NCBI RefSeq assembly: GCF_900100535.1
Contig: NZ_FNDG01000008.1
Span: 124,001-188,000 of the forward strand
From: Phytopseudomonas flavescens
Lineage (GTDB): Bacteria > Pseudomonadota > Gammaproteobacteria > Pseudomonadales > Pseudomonadaceae
Reading direction: 5' to 3'
Length of the DNA: 64,000 bases
The notes beneath the pieces are model-generated. The model saw nothing but the letters and a program-made list of their open reading frames with translations. It ran no database searches and was not told where the DNA came from. The translations under genes were made by a program, and so were the position numbers. How positions within the stretch are numbered: the stretch's first letter is position 1; the number at the start of each line of letters is the position of its first letter. Of the stretch, positions 16,911-25,674 are shown one piece after another.

Positions 16911-18842
16911 ATGAAAGCAACGGGCGACTTCGTCCAGGCGGGAAAGACCGCGGTGCAGCAGAACATCCATGGCACCATGGAGTTTCTGCACAAGTTTCCG
17001 CCCTTCAACCAGATGGACACCGCCCACCTCGCCTACCTGGTCGAACACTGTCAGCTGCGTTTCTACGGCGAGGGCGACACCATCATCCACCCCGACGATG
17101 GCCCGGTGCAGCACCTGCACATCGTCAAGCAGGGCCGGGTACACGGCCAGCGTCCGCACTCCGCACGGCGCGGCACGGAAACCACCTTCGAGATCACCAG
17201 CGGCGAGTGCTTCCCCATGGCCGCGCTGATCGGCGAGCGCGCCACGCGCACCGCTCACCTGGCCGCCGGAGACACCTTCTGCCTGCTGCTCGACAAGGCC
17301 GCCTTCGCCCGCCTGTTCGCGCAATCCACGCCGTTGCGCGATTTCGCCCTGCGCGGCGTCAGCAGCCTGCTCGATCAGGTCAACCAGCAGGTGCAGATGC
17401 GCGCGGTGGAAACCCTCGGCTCGCAGTACTCGCTGGATACCCGCCTGGGCGAGCTGGCCATGCGCCAGCCGATTTCCTGCGCCCCGCACACGCCGCTGCG
17501 CGATGCCGTGCGGCTGATGCACGAACAGCAGGTCGGCAGCATCGTCATCGTCGATCCCGGCCTGCGCCCACAGGGCATCTTCACCCTGCGTGACCTGCGC
17601 CGCGCAGTGGCGGACGGCAGCTCGCTGGAACAGCCGATCGACAGCCTGATGACCCAGGCGCCGTTCCACCTGCCGCCGAGCGCCAGCGCCTTCGACGCGG
17701 CCATCGCCATGACCGAACGGCACATCGCCCACGTCTGCCTGGTGGAACAGGGCAAGCTGTGCGGCGTGGTTTCCGAACGCGACCTGTTTTCCCTGCAGCG
17801 CGTCGACCTGGTGCACCTGGCCCGCACCATTCGCCACGCCGGCCGGGTGGACACCCTGGAGGCGCTGCGAGAAGACATACGCCAGCTGGTCGACCGCATG
17901 CTCGCCCACGGTGCCAGCGCCAGCCAGATCACCCATATCGTCACCCTGCTCAACGACCATACCGTGTGCCGGGTGATCGAACTGACCCTCGAAGACCTGG
18001 GCGACCCCGGCGTGTCGTTCAGTTGGCTGTGCTTCGGCAGCGAGGGGCGGCGCGAGCAGACCCTGCATACCGATCAGGACAATGGCATTCTCTTCGAGGC
18101 CACGGACGGCGCGGAAGCGGCGGCGATTCGCGGTCGCCTGTTGCCGCTGGCCATGGAGATCAATCAACGCCTGGCACGCTGCGGCTTCAGCCTGTGCAAG
18201 GGCGACATCATGGCGGGCAACCCGCAGTTGTGCCTGTCGCGCCAGGAATGGTCGAAACGCTTTGCCGGTTTCATTCGCGAGGCCTCGCCGGAGAACCTGC
18301 TGGCCTCGACCATCTACTTCGACCTGCGCACCGTGTGGGGCGACGCCTGCGGTTGCGAAACGCTGCGCGACGAGCTGCTCGGGCAGGTCGCCGATAACCG
18401 CCTGTTCCAGCGCATGATGGCCGAGAACGCCCTGCGCCAGCGGCCACCCGTTGGGCGCTTCCGGGATTTCCTGGTGGCCCGTCGCGGCGCCGAGAAGGAC
18501 ACCCTGGACCTCAAGGCCCAGGGCCTGACGCCTTTCGTCGACGGCGCCCGCCTGCTGGCCCTGGCCCATGGCGTCAAGGCCTGCAATACCCAGCAGCGCC
18601 TGCGCGAACTGATCGACCACGGGGTCATCGATCCGCTGGATGGTGCGGCCTATGAAGAGGCCTATCACTTCATCCAGCAGACGCGACTGCAACAGCACCA
18701 GCTGCAGGCGCGCCAGTCCCAGCCGTATTCCAACCGCCTCGACCCGGACAGCCTCAACCACCTGGACCGGCGCATCCTTCGTGAATCCTTTCGCCAGGCC
18801 CAGCGCCTGCAAAGCAGCCTGACGCTACGCTACCAGTTATGA
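16911..18842 (+). CDS. cNMP-binding/CBS-pair/DUF294 nucleotidyltransferase-like signalling protein
   Basis: 643 residues, cytoplasmic. Order: cyclic-nucleotide-binding-like domain (about 25-140), two CBS domains (about 185-295), GlnD-like nucleotidyltransferase domain DUF294 with FGSEGRREQTLHTDQDNG (residues 375-392; GS and the D388/D390 metal pair present), then the C-terminal helical substrate-binding domain. Family members probably sense adenylates, but the modified target is unknown. The start is ATG 16911 (GTG at 16908 is possible; AGGGA upstream suits both). It overlaps the exonuclease gene by ATGA. In P. aeruginosa I recall this pair downstream of actP; here it stands without it. Confidence 0.85.
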   Translation: MKATGDFVQAGKTAVQQNIHGTMEFLHKFPPFNQMDTAHLAYLVEHCQLRFYGEGDTIIHPDDGPVQHLHIVKQGRVHGQRPHSARRGTETTFEITSGECFPMAALIGERATRTAHLAAGDTFCLLLDKAAFARLFAQSTPLRDFALRGVSSLLDQVNQQVQMRAVETLGSQYSLDTRLGELAMRQPISCAPHTPLRDAVRLMHEQQVGSIVIVDPGLRPQGIFTLRDLRRAVADGSSLEQPIDSLMTQAPFHLPPSASAFDAAIAMTERHIAHVCLVEQGKLCGVVSERDLFSLQRVDLVHLARTIRHAGRVDTLEALREDIRQLVDRMLAHGASASQITHIVTLLNDHTVCRVIELTLEDLGDPGVSFSWLCFGSEGRREQTLHTDQDNGILFEATDGAEAAAIRGRLLPLAMEINQRLARCGFSLCKGDIMAGNPQLCLSRQEWSKRFAGFIREASPENLLASTIYFDLRTVWGDACGCETLRDELLGQVADNRLFQRMMAENALRQRPPVGRFRDFLVARRGAEKDTLDLKAQGLTPFVDGARLLALAHGVKACNTQQRLRELIDHGVIDPLDGAAYEEAYHFIQQTRLQQHQLQARQSQPYSNRLDPDSLNHLDRRILRESFRQAQRLQSSLTLRYQL

Positions 18843-19546
18843 ACGCACTCACCTGGCTGACCCGCCGCCACACGACCCTGCCCCCTGAACAGCAACGCCG
18901 TCGCGATGCGCTACCTGCCCCAGCCGGGCCAGATGAAACACCGCTAGCGCAGCAACGCCTGGTGGTGCTCGACCTGGAAACCAGCGGGCTGGACATGAAG
19001 CGCGACCAGGTGCTGTCGATCGGTGCGGTGGTCATCGACAACGGTGCCATCCAGCTTGGCCAGCAATTCGAATGCACCCTGCACCGCGACGATCACCGGG
19101 TCAGCGCCAGCGTGCTGATCCACGGCCTGGCACCCAGTGCCATCGCCGCCGGCATCGAGCCGGGTGAAGCGCTGCTGGCATTCATGGAGTTTCTCGGCGA
19201 CAGCCCGCTGCTGGCCTTCCACGCCGGTTTCGACCAGCGCATGCTCGCCCGCGCCCTGAAGGACACCCTCAACCTGCGCCTGCGCCATGCCTTCTTCGAC
19301 GTTGCCGAACTGGCCCCCCTGCTCTGCCCCCAGGCAGAAATCCGCAATGGCGGGCTGGACGACTGGACGAAACATTTCGACCTGCAGGTGCAGCAACGCC
19401 ACCACGCCAGCGCCGACGCCCTGGTTACCGCCGAACTGGCGCTGATCCTGTTCAGCCGCGCCCGCAAGCAGCAGGTCGACAGCCTCAAGGCCCTGCAACA
19501 GTGCTTGAAGAGCTGGCGCCAGCGTCAGCAGGGACCATCCTGGTGA
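18839..19546 (+). CDS. DnaQ-like 3'-5' exonuclease (DEDDh)
   Basis: 235 residues. Exo I VVLDLETSGLD, Exo II LAFHAGFDQRML and Exo III HHASADALVTAEL with the His of the DEDDh class are all present, so it should be catalytically active. It resembles the epsilon-type proofreading nuclease fold but lacks the tail for polymerase binding. It is translationally coupled (ATGA) to the cNMP/CBS/DUF294 gene. The product of this conserved pair may act on a nucleotide or RNA linked to that signal; this is inference. It is convergent with the sulfatase gene, with only four bases between. Confidence 0.85.
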   Translation: MNALTWLTRRHTTLPPEQQRRRDALPAPAGPDETPLAQQRLVVLDLETSGLDMKRDQVLSIGAVVIDNGAIQLGQQFECTLHRDDHRVSASVLIHGLAPSAIAAGIEPGEALLAFMEFLGDSPLLAFHAGFDQRMLARALKDTLNLRLRHAFFDVAELAPLLCPQAEIRNGGLDDWTKHFDLQVQQRHHASADALVTAELALILFSRARKQQVDSLKALQQCLKSWRQRQQGPSW

Positions 19547-19550
19547 ACGC

Positions 19551-21011
19551 TCAGGCCTGGGCTGGGCGCCACTGACCAGGCCGCGGCAGATCGATCTCCA
19601 CGAAGCGCGCCGGTCTCGGCCCCTCGATCACGTCGGCGGTGTCGAGCAGCCAGCGCAACAACCGCTGTTGCAACGCCTGTTCGACATCGCCGTGTGAACC
19701 ACCGGCCAGGTTGACCAGTTCGTGGGGGTCGCTGGGCCGGTGGTAAAGCTCGGCGGGCTCGTAGAGCCGCCAGACATAGGTCCACTCCCGGTTGCGCAAG
19801 GCCACCACCTTGCCGACCAGCTCCGGCCGATCATGTTGCAACTGCGCCTTCTGGTCATAGGGGAAGGTCGCACGCTCGAACAGCTCGGCCTCCTCGACGC
19901 GAAAGCCGCCTTCGCTGAATACCTCCAGCCGGTGCTCGGCTGCGGGCTCACGCAAACAGCGTTCGAAGGAACGCCCGTAGTGCTGGTGGGCAGGGCTGAT
20001 GCCAGCCAGGTGCAGCAAGGTTGGGAACAAGTCGATCAGTTCGATCAACGCAGCGCTTTTCGCCCCCTGGGCGACATCCGGTCCGGCGACGATCAGGGGG
20101 GTTCTGACCAGGCATTCGTTGACCCCGGCCGGCCATTTTTCCACCGCCCCGTAGTCGCCCAGGTATTCGCCATGGTCGGAGAAGAACGCAGTGAACAGCT
20201 CCCCCTCTCCCCCACTGCGCGCCACCGCCTGCTGCAAGCGGCCGACGTGCATGTCGAGACGCGAGATCATGCCGTAGTAGACCGCACGGATTTCCTGCCA
20301 GTCGCGATCCTGCAGGCGATCCCAGCCATGCCGGCGGATCAGTTCGGCGAAGAAGCCGGGCTGGGCTCCACGCGCCTGCCGAGGCAGCTCGATGCCGCTT
20401 CGTGGGTACATGGAAAACCAGGGCTCCTCAACCTGGAAAGGTGGATGCGGGAAGATCAACGGCACATACAGCAGCCACGGCTCGCGCGGCGGCGCCTGCA
20501 GCCAGCGCTCCGCGCTGCGGATCACCGCTTCGTCGAAATCGATGACATCCGGCTCGCGGCTACCCAGATAGTGCGCCCTGGGCAGAGGCCCCTCGTCGCT
20601 GGGTGGGTGGTTGGCGAAGAAGTCGCGAAAGTCCAGCAGCGCCGGGTCGGCAAAGCCATGTTCGTGCAGCGCGAGTTCCGCCGCACCGGCGCCGAAGGTA
20701 TCGCCGCGGCTGCCGGCATGCACCACGTGATAGCCGGCCTCCTTGAAGCTCTGCAAGAAGTTCGCTTCGTCGGGCTGTAGCAGATGCTGCAAGGTACGGT
20801 GGCCGCGCACATGGGGATAGCGCCCGGTGATGAAGGAGACCCGCGAGGGTGAGCAGACGCTGTGCTGGGTGAACGCCTCGCTGAAACGTACGCCACCGGC
20901 CGCCAGGCGATCCAGGTTGGGCGTACGCACCGGGGTGCTGGCAAAGCCCGGCAGGCAGTCGGCACGCAATTGATCGGCAACGATGACGAGGAAATTGGGA
21001 CGCGAAGTCAT
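19551..21011 (-). CDS. Type I sulfatase
   Basis: 486 residues of the alkaline-phosphatase-like sulfatase superfamily. The CxPxR motif CSPSR (C53) is the site of formylglycine formation, followed by VSFITGRYPHVRG; the N-terminal LVIVADQLRADCLPG and later FFSDHGEYLGDYG supply metal ligands. No signal peptide is visible, so it should act in the cytoplasm on imported sulfate esters or related compounds. No formylglycine-generating enzyme gene is in the window. It follows a TonB receptor gene by 84 bases in the same direction, in a small island that also has a LysR regulator and a substrate-binding protein. Confidence 0.87.
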   Translation of the reverse strand: MTSRPNFLVIVADQLRADCLPGFASTPVRTPNLDRLAAGGVRFSEAFTQHSVCSPSRVSFITGRYPHVRGHRTLQHLLQPDEANFLQSFKEAGYHVVHAGSRGDTFGAGAAELALHEHGFADPALLDFRDFFANHPPSDEGPLPRAHYLGSREPDVIDFDEAVIRSAERWLQAPPREPWLLYVPLIFPHPPFQVEEPWFSMYPRSGIELPRQARGAQPGFFAELIRRHGWDRLQDRDWQEIRAVYYGMISRLDMHVGRLQQAVARSGGEGELFTAFFSDHGEYLGDYGAVEKWPAGVNECLVRTPLIVAGPDVAQGAKSAALIELIDLFPTLLHLAGISPAHQHYGRSFERCLREPAAEHRLEVFSEGGFRVEEAELFERATFPYDQKAQLQHDRPELVGKVVALRNREWTYVWRLYEPAELYHRPSDPHELVNLAGGSHGDVEQALQQRLLRWLLDTADVIEGPRPARFVEIDLPRPGQWRPAQA

Positions 21012-21095
21012 TGCAGCAATCCTGAAGACAGAAGAAGGAAGCGCCGGGCGCTGTCGGGTAGAGCGTCCGCTGGCCCTGCCTGCGGATACCGTGGG

Positions 21096-23312
21096 TCAGA
21101 AATCCTTGCGCGCCTGGATACCGACGTAGCGTTCGTCGTCGCGCGGCACCCAGCGCCTTACGTTGCTGGTGCTGTCGATGATGTAGGGCGTATAGGACTT
21201 GTCCGCCAGGTTCTTGGCCAGCAGTGCCACGCGCCAGCCCTGGTTGTAGTCGGCCAGGGCCACGCTGGCGTTCCAGATGCCGTAGGCACCCTGGACGGTA
21301 TCGGGGTTCTGGTCGAGGCTGAACTGCACCTCGCTCTGCCAGTTGTAATCACTGCTCAGCTCCAGATCCAGGCCGTTGCCCAGGGGGATGCCGTAGTCGG
21401 CGCGCACATAGGTCTTCCAGTCCGGCGTGAAGGGCAGCGGCTCGCCGTCGATGTTGCAGCTGGCGGCTGCCGCCGGCGGGCACTGGAAGCGGTCGATGCG
21501 GGCATGGGTGTAGGCCACGGAGCCGGAGAAACGCAATTGCCGGGTCGCCTGCCAGGCGCTGTCCAGCTCGACGCCCTGGGTGCGCACCGAGCCGGCGTTG
21601 ATCAGGCGGGTCACCGGCGAGCCGGCGATCTGGTCGTAGAAGTTGGCCTGGTAGTCGTCGTAGTCACTGCGAAACAGCGCCAGGTTAGCGGTCAGGCGCT
21701 GGCCGGGGCCGGCGTACTTGAGGCCGATCTCGTAGGAGTTGGAGGTTTCCGGGTCCAGCGGCTCGATATCCGCCTCGTACATCTGGAAGTAGACGTTGTA
21801 CGCCGGGCCCTTGTAGCCGCGCGAGTAGGTGGCGTAGCCGGTCAGGTGCTCGCTGAAGTCGTGCTGCAGGCCCAGGCGGCCGGATATGCCGTTGTCGCTG
21901 TGCGAGCCGGACGAGGCGTAGGACGGGCGGATCGATGGCACCGAGGTGGCCGAGGTGGAGATCCGCCAGTGATCGTATTCGACCTCGTCATGGGTGGCCC
22001 GCAGGCCGACGATCAGCCGCCAGTCATCGCGGAGATTCAGGGTGCCCTCGCCAAACAGCGCATAGCTGTCGTTGCTCGCGCTGAATTCGCCATGGCCCAG
22101 GGTGTCGCCGTAGCCCGGCGCCAGGGAGCGACGCTGGTAGGCCTCGTCGGAGTTGCCGTGGAACAGGTAGAGTCCGGTGACATATTCGAGAAAGCGGCCG
22201 GATGGCGATGCCAGGCGCAGCTCCTGGCTGAACTGGTCGAAATCGACCTGGCCGTAGTCATGGATGGCCCGCACCGGCAGCGCAGCCAGGGCGTCCTGAT
22301 CCTGGTGCTGGGTGTTGTCCCAACCGCGCCAGGCGCTGATCGAGGTCAGGGTGTGCTGGCCGAGGCGCCAGTCGACCTGGGCGGACAGGCCCTTGTGGGT
22401 GTCCTCGGCATAGGTCTTGTAGTCGTTCTGCACCTGGCGGTTGCGCGCGCCGGCGACGGCCGGGGCGAAGCTGCCGGCGAAAGCGCTACTGGCCCACGAT
22501 GGTACGCCGTTGGGCGTGCTGTCCTCGCCCTCCAGGTAGTCGCCGATCAGCGTGAGGCGCAGCGTCTCGTTCGGGGTGAAGTACAGCTTGCCGCGCACGC
22601 CCTGGCGGTCGTAGCCATTGACCGTCCGGCCATCGTGGACATTGCGCACATTGCCGTCGTAGCGGCCCCACAGGGTGCTCAGTGAACCCTTCAGGGTTTC
22701 GCTGAGTCGCCCGCCGATGCCGAAGCGCAGGCGGTTCTCGTTGCCCTTGCCGTAGAACCCGTAATCGACGAACCCCTGGGTCTCGTCGGGCGCCTCGCGG
22801 CTGATCACGTTGAGCACGCCGGCCGAGGCATTGCGACCGAACAGCGTGCCCTGGGGCCCGCGCAGCACTTCGATGCGCTCGACATCCATCAGGTCCAGGG
22901 TGGACTGCCCCGGCCGCCCGTACACCACCCCATCGACCACCGTGGCCACACTGGGCTCGACGCCCGGGGACGTGGAGATGGTGCCGACCCCGCGTACGAA
23001 CAGCGAAGAATCCTTGCTCGACGCGGTGGCACGGTAGTTGAGACTGGGCACCTGCTGCACCAGGCCGGCGATGTTGTTGCGGTTGTCACGTTCCAGTTGT
23101 TCGCCATCGACCACCGACACCGCCACGGGTACCTTTTGTAAAGAGGCTTCACGGCGGGTGGCGGTGACCGTGACGGTTTTCAATGCCGTGGCGCCAGCCT
23201 GCGGCACCGGGGTGCTCGACTCGGCGGCGGAGGCAGCGCTGGAACTGGCGAGGACGGCGAGTGCCAGCCAGGAGAGGCGATGGGATGGGGCAAGGGCACG
23301 ATGGCTTGGCAT
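21096..23312 (-). CDS. TonB-dependent outer-membrane receptor
   Basis: 738 residues: signal peptide ending near ASSSAASAA, TonB-box region (ALKTVTVTATRR, about 43-54), plug domain (VLRGPQGTLFGRNASAGVLN near 155), then a beta barrel ending in Phe (RKDF). There is no STN domain, so it is not a self-signalling receptor. Context with a sulfatase, a LysR regulator and a sulfonate-type binding protein suggests uptake of a sulfate ester or sulfonate rather than iron, which is inference. It is divergent from the LysR gene across a 191-base region with symmetric repeats. Confidence 0.85.
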   Translation of the reverse strand: MPSHRALAPSHRLSWLALAVLASSSAASAAESSTPVPQAGATALKTVTVTATRREASLQKVPVAVSVVDGEQLERDNRNNIAGLVQQVPSLNYRATASSKDSSLFVRGVGTISTSPGVEPSVATVVDGVVYGRPGQSTLDLMDVERIEVLRGPQGTLFGRNASAGVLNVISREAPDETQGFVDYGFYGKGNENRLRFGIGGRLSETLKGSLSTLWGRYDGNVRNVHDGRTVNGYDRQGVRGKLYFTPNETLRLTLIGDYLEGEDSTPNGVPSWASSAFAGSFAPAVAGARNRQVQNDYKTYAEDTHKGLSAQVDWRLGQHTLTSISAWRGWDNTQHQDQDALAALPVRAIHDYGQVDFDQFSQELRLASPSGRFLEYVTGLYLFHGNSDEAYQRRSLAPGYGDTLGHGEFSASNDSYALFGEGTLNLRDDWRLIVGLRATHDEVEYDHWRISTSATSVPSIRPSYASSGSHSDNGISGRLGLQHDFSEHLTGYATYSRGYKGPAYNVYFQMYEADIEPLDPETSNSYEIGLKYAGPGQRLTANLALFRSDYDDYQANFYDQIAGSPVTRLINAGSVRTQGVELDSAWQATRQLRFSGSVAYTHARIDRFQCPPAAAASCNIDGEPLPFTPDWKTYVRADYGIPLGNGLDLELSSDYNWQSEVQFSLDQNPDTVQGAYGIWNASVALADYNQGWRVALLAKNLADKSYTPYIIDSTSNVRRWVPRDDERYVGIQARKDF

Positions 23313-23374
23313 GGGTGGTTCCCAGCCCCGCGTTTGCCGCGGGGCCCTGGCAGATGGATAAGGTTATAGAAAAT

Positions 23375-23430
23375 GGTTCTTACGCCGGAAATCCCGTAGC
23401 CCGTAATCTCGGCATGGGTTCTCATGCCGG
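23375..23430. promoter_or_regulatory. Candidate operator for the LysR regulator
   Basis: Two 14-base direct repeats, GGTTCTTACGCCGG (23375-23388) and GGTTCTCATGCCGG (23417-23430), differ at two positions and start exactly 42 bases apart, four helical turns. The second is part of a perfect inverted repeat CGGCATG-N6-CATGCCG (23410-23429). The position between divergent LysR and receptor genes is typical of an autoregulated LysR control region. Confidence 0.55.
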
Positions 23431-23503
23431 AAAGTTTTAACAAATGGCATGCACTGCTGAAAAATTCATTAAACGCATCGTTCCATGACTTGAAGGTCTG
23501 CTG

Positions 23504-24472
23504 ATGGATTTACGTCAACTCAGGCATTTCGTAGCCCTGGCCAAGCACCTCAATTTCACCCGTGCGGCACAGGAGTCGTGCATCACCCAATCGGCCTTCA
23601 GCCGCAGCATTCAGGGTCTGGAGCACGAATTGGGCGTGCCTCTGGTCGAGCGCAACAACCGAGGCACGTTGCTCACCGCCAAGGGCGAGGCGCTGCGCGC
23701 ACGCGCCCACCAGCTGCTGGAAGCCGCCGACAACCTGCGTGACGATCTGGTGCTGCAACCGCCGCAGGCCGAGCACCAAGTGCTGAGTTTCGGCACCGGG
23801 GTACTGCCCACTGCCCGTCTGCTGCCACAGGCCATTGCACGGTTCGTACAGCGCTATCCGCAGGTCAAGATCGACATGCGTTGCCAGTGGCTCCACGATC
23901 TGCTTGCGATGCTCGACGATGGGCAGATCAGCTTTCTGGTCGCGGATCTTCGCCACATCGACATCGGTACCCGGCACCTGGTACGCCCTTTGCGCTTTCG
24001 CCATTTCGGCCTGTTCTGCCGGGAAGGCCATCCGTTGCTGCGACGCGCCCGGGTCGCTTTCGACGACTTGGCCGACCATCCCCTGATCGGCTCGGCCCTG
24101 CCCTACGAGATCCACCACATGCTGCTCAGCCGACTGAGCCGCGGCGCGCTGCCGCTCAACCTGGAATGCCTGTTCATCGACATGCTGCCGACGATCATCG
24201 GTGAGTCCGATGCCATAGGCATCGCCCCGCTGGAAGTGCTCGATCCCTTGCTCGCCAGCGGAAACTTCCAGCGCCTGCAATGCCACGACGAGCCGGATCA
24301 GATGCGCGACGGCGGTGCCTGCCTGGGTCTGGTGCAGTTGCATGCGGCGGTGCTGCCGGCACCGGCCCAGTATCTGGCCGACGCCATCCTGCACGACGAG
24401 GCGCAGCGCCAGCAACGACAAGCGGTGGCCCACCGCGGCATCTCCAGCCTGGAACCCGGCGCCCTGTCATAG
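23504..24472 (+). CDS. LysR-type transcriptional regulator
   Basis: 322 residues. The N-terminal helix-turn-helix contains MDLRQLRHFVALAKHLNFTRAA and SIQGLEHELGVPLVER; the C-terminal substrate-binding domain spans about 90-295 (LSFGTGVLPTARLLPQAI). Its inducer is unknown. It is divergent from the TonB receptor and convergent with the substrate-binding protein gene, so local control of sulfur scavenging is likely. SftR/AtsR-type regulators of sulfate-ester use in Pseudomonas are a plausible comparison, not an identification. Confidence 0.88.
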   Translation: MDLRQLRHFVALAKHLNFTRAAQESCITQSAFSRSIQGLEHELGVPLVERNNRGTLLTAKGEALRARAHQLLEAADNLRDDLVLQPPQAEHQVLSFGTGVLPTARLLPQAIARFVQRYPQVKIDMRCQWLHDLLAMLDDGQISFLVADLRHIDIGTRHLVRPLRFRHFGLFCREGHPLLRRARVAFDDLADHPLIGSALPYEIHHMLLSRLSRGALPLNLECLFIDMLPTIIGESDAIGIAPLEVLDPLLASGNFQRLQCHDEPDQMRDGGACLGLVQLHAAVLPAPAQYLADAILHDEAQRQQRQAVAHRGISSLEPGALS

Positions 24473-24505
24473 CGCTGAGCGGCGAGGCTGGGGTCTGTCG
24501 ACGTT

Positions 24506-25567
24506 TCAGCGCGCGGCGCCGCTGCCGTCGTAGTCCGGCCACAGGCCTTGCAGGCGCTGGCGCTCGATCGCCGACTCGACGAACGCCGGAGCGAACCACG
24601 CCTGTACTGCGAACGGCTTGCGGATCAGGCGCAATTGCGCGGCCTGTTCGATGCTGCTGGCGAAACTGTCCTGCAGGAACCGATCCAGGCGTGGGGAGAA
24701 ACGAAAACGCGGATCGCTGTCGCCCATTTCCTCAGTCAGTAGCCAGAGCGGCATACCGCTCTTCTGCGCCTGGGCGGCCAGGTACGCGGGCAGCGCCTCG
24801 GGCTGCGACACCTTGGCCAACTCGGCAACCAGGACGTCGATCAGGCGCTGCGTCACCTCGGGATAACGCTGGATGAAAGCGGCGTCGGCAACCAGTCCAC
24901 CCTGGGTGGTCGCCTGCGGCCCGAGGGCCAGCGTGCTCAGTGGAATATCGAGACCCTGCTCACGCAGCCGCAACAGGTAGAGGTTCGACCAGGTGGCGTC
25001 GATATGCCCGGCCGCCAACGCAGCGCGGGCGGCACTCCAGTCAAGGTTGACTACCTTGAGGTCGCGCTCGCTCAGGCCGGCGCCATGCAGCAAGCGATCG
25101 AAGGACAGCTGGTCGGCGGTACCGCGGTAGATGGCCACGCGCTTGCCCTTGAGGTCGGCGACCTCGCGGATACCGGCCTGTGGTGTGGCGGCAAGAAACA
25201 GATTGCTGCCCCGCTGGCCCAGCAGCAGGCGGGTATCGAGACCCTGGGCACGACCGATGATCGCGGGCAGGTCGCCGAGCAGCGCGAAGTCCAGTTGGCG
25301 GTTGGCCAGAGCCTCGTTGATGGCGGGACCGGCGCCCTTGAAGAAATGCCACTCGACCTCGATACCGTCGGCAGCGAAGGCCTTTTCCAACAGTCGATGG
25401 TGCTGGACGTCGCCAAGCGGTCCGGTGGCGACAGGCTTATCGCCCGGGCTCAGATCGGGCAAGCCGATGCGTACCGCCTGGGGTGCTTCGCGAGCCCAGG
25501 CCGGGTGGCTGGCGAAAGGCAGCATGGCCACCATCAGTACAACGAAATATCCACGCAAGGTCTTCAT
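24506..25567 (-). CDS. ABC transporter substrate-binding protein, sulfonate/nitrate/taurine type
   Basis: 353 residues. The signal peptide (MKTLRGYFVVLMVAMLPFAS, cleaved after HPAWA) is followed by an SsuA/TauA-like periplasmic binding fold (EVEWHFFKGAGPAINEALANRQLDF, DLKGKRVAIYRGTADQLSF). It should bind an aliphatic sulfonate or sulfate ester for an inner-membrane ABC transporter. No permease or ATPase gene is adjacent, so it must borrow one encoded elsewhere or act alone. The start is MKTLRG; the upstream frame lacks a signal-peptide start. It ends 33 bases from the LysR stop, convergently. Confidence 0.83.
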   Translation of the reverse strand: MKTLRGYFVVLMVAMLPFASHPAWAREAPQAVRIGLPDLSPGDKPVATGPLGDVQHHRLLEKAFAADGIEVEWHFFKGAGPAINEALANRQLDFALLGDLPAIIGRAQGLDTRLLLGQRGSNLFLAATPQAGIREVADLKGKRVAIYRGTADQLSFDRLLHGAGLSERDLKVVNLDWSAARAALAAGHIDATWSNLYLLRLREQGLDIPLSTLALGPQATTQGGLVADAAFIQRYPEVTQRLIDVLVAELAKVSQPEALPAYLAAQAQKSGMPLWLLTEEMGDSDPRFRFSPRLDRFLQDSFASSIEQAAQLRLIRKPFAVQAWFAPAFVESAIERQRLQGLWPDYDGSGAAR

Positions 25568-25674
25568 CGTCTCTGCCCATGAAGGAGTCGAAGGCGCATT
25601 GCGCAAGAACGCGGTCGACAACACCAACGCTTTCGCCGCATGCCGCCATGTCCTCCCTGCATGGGCGGTTCGCC

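Noticed and set aside
16842..18812. 656-codon open frame opposite the cNMP/CBS/DUF294 gene
   Set aside because: The plus-strand protein has four intact domains; the opposite frame has none.
20862..22685. 607-codon open frame opposite the TonB receptor
   Set aside because: The receptor has signal peptide, plug and barrel. The opposite frame has shadow composition and no start signals.
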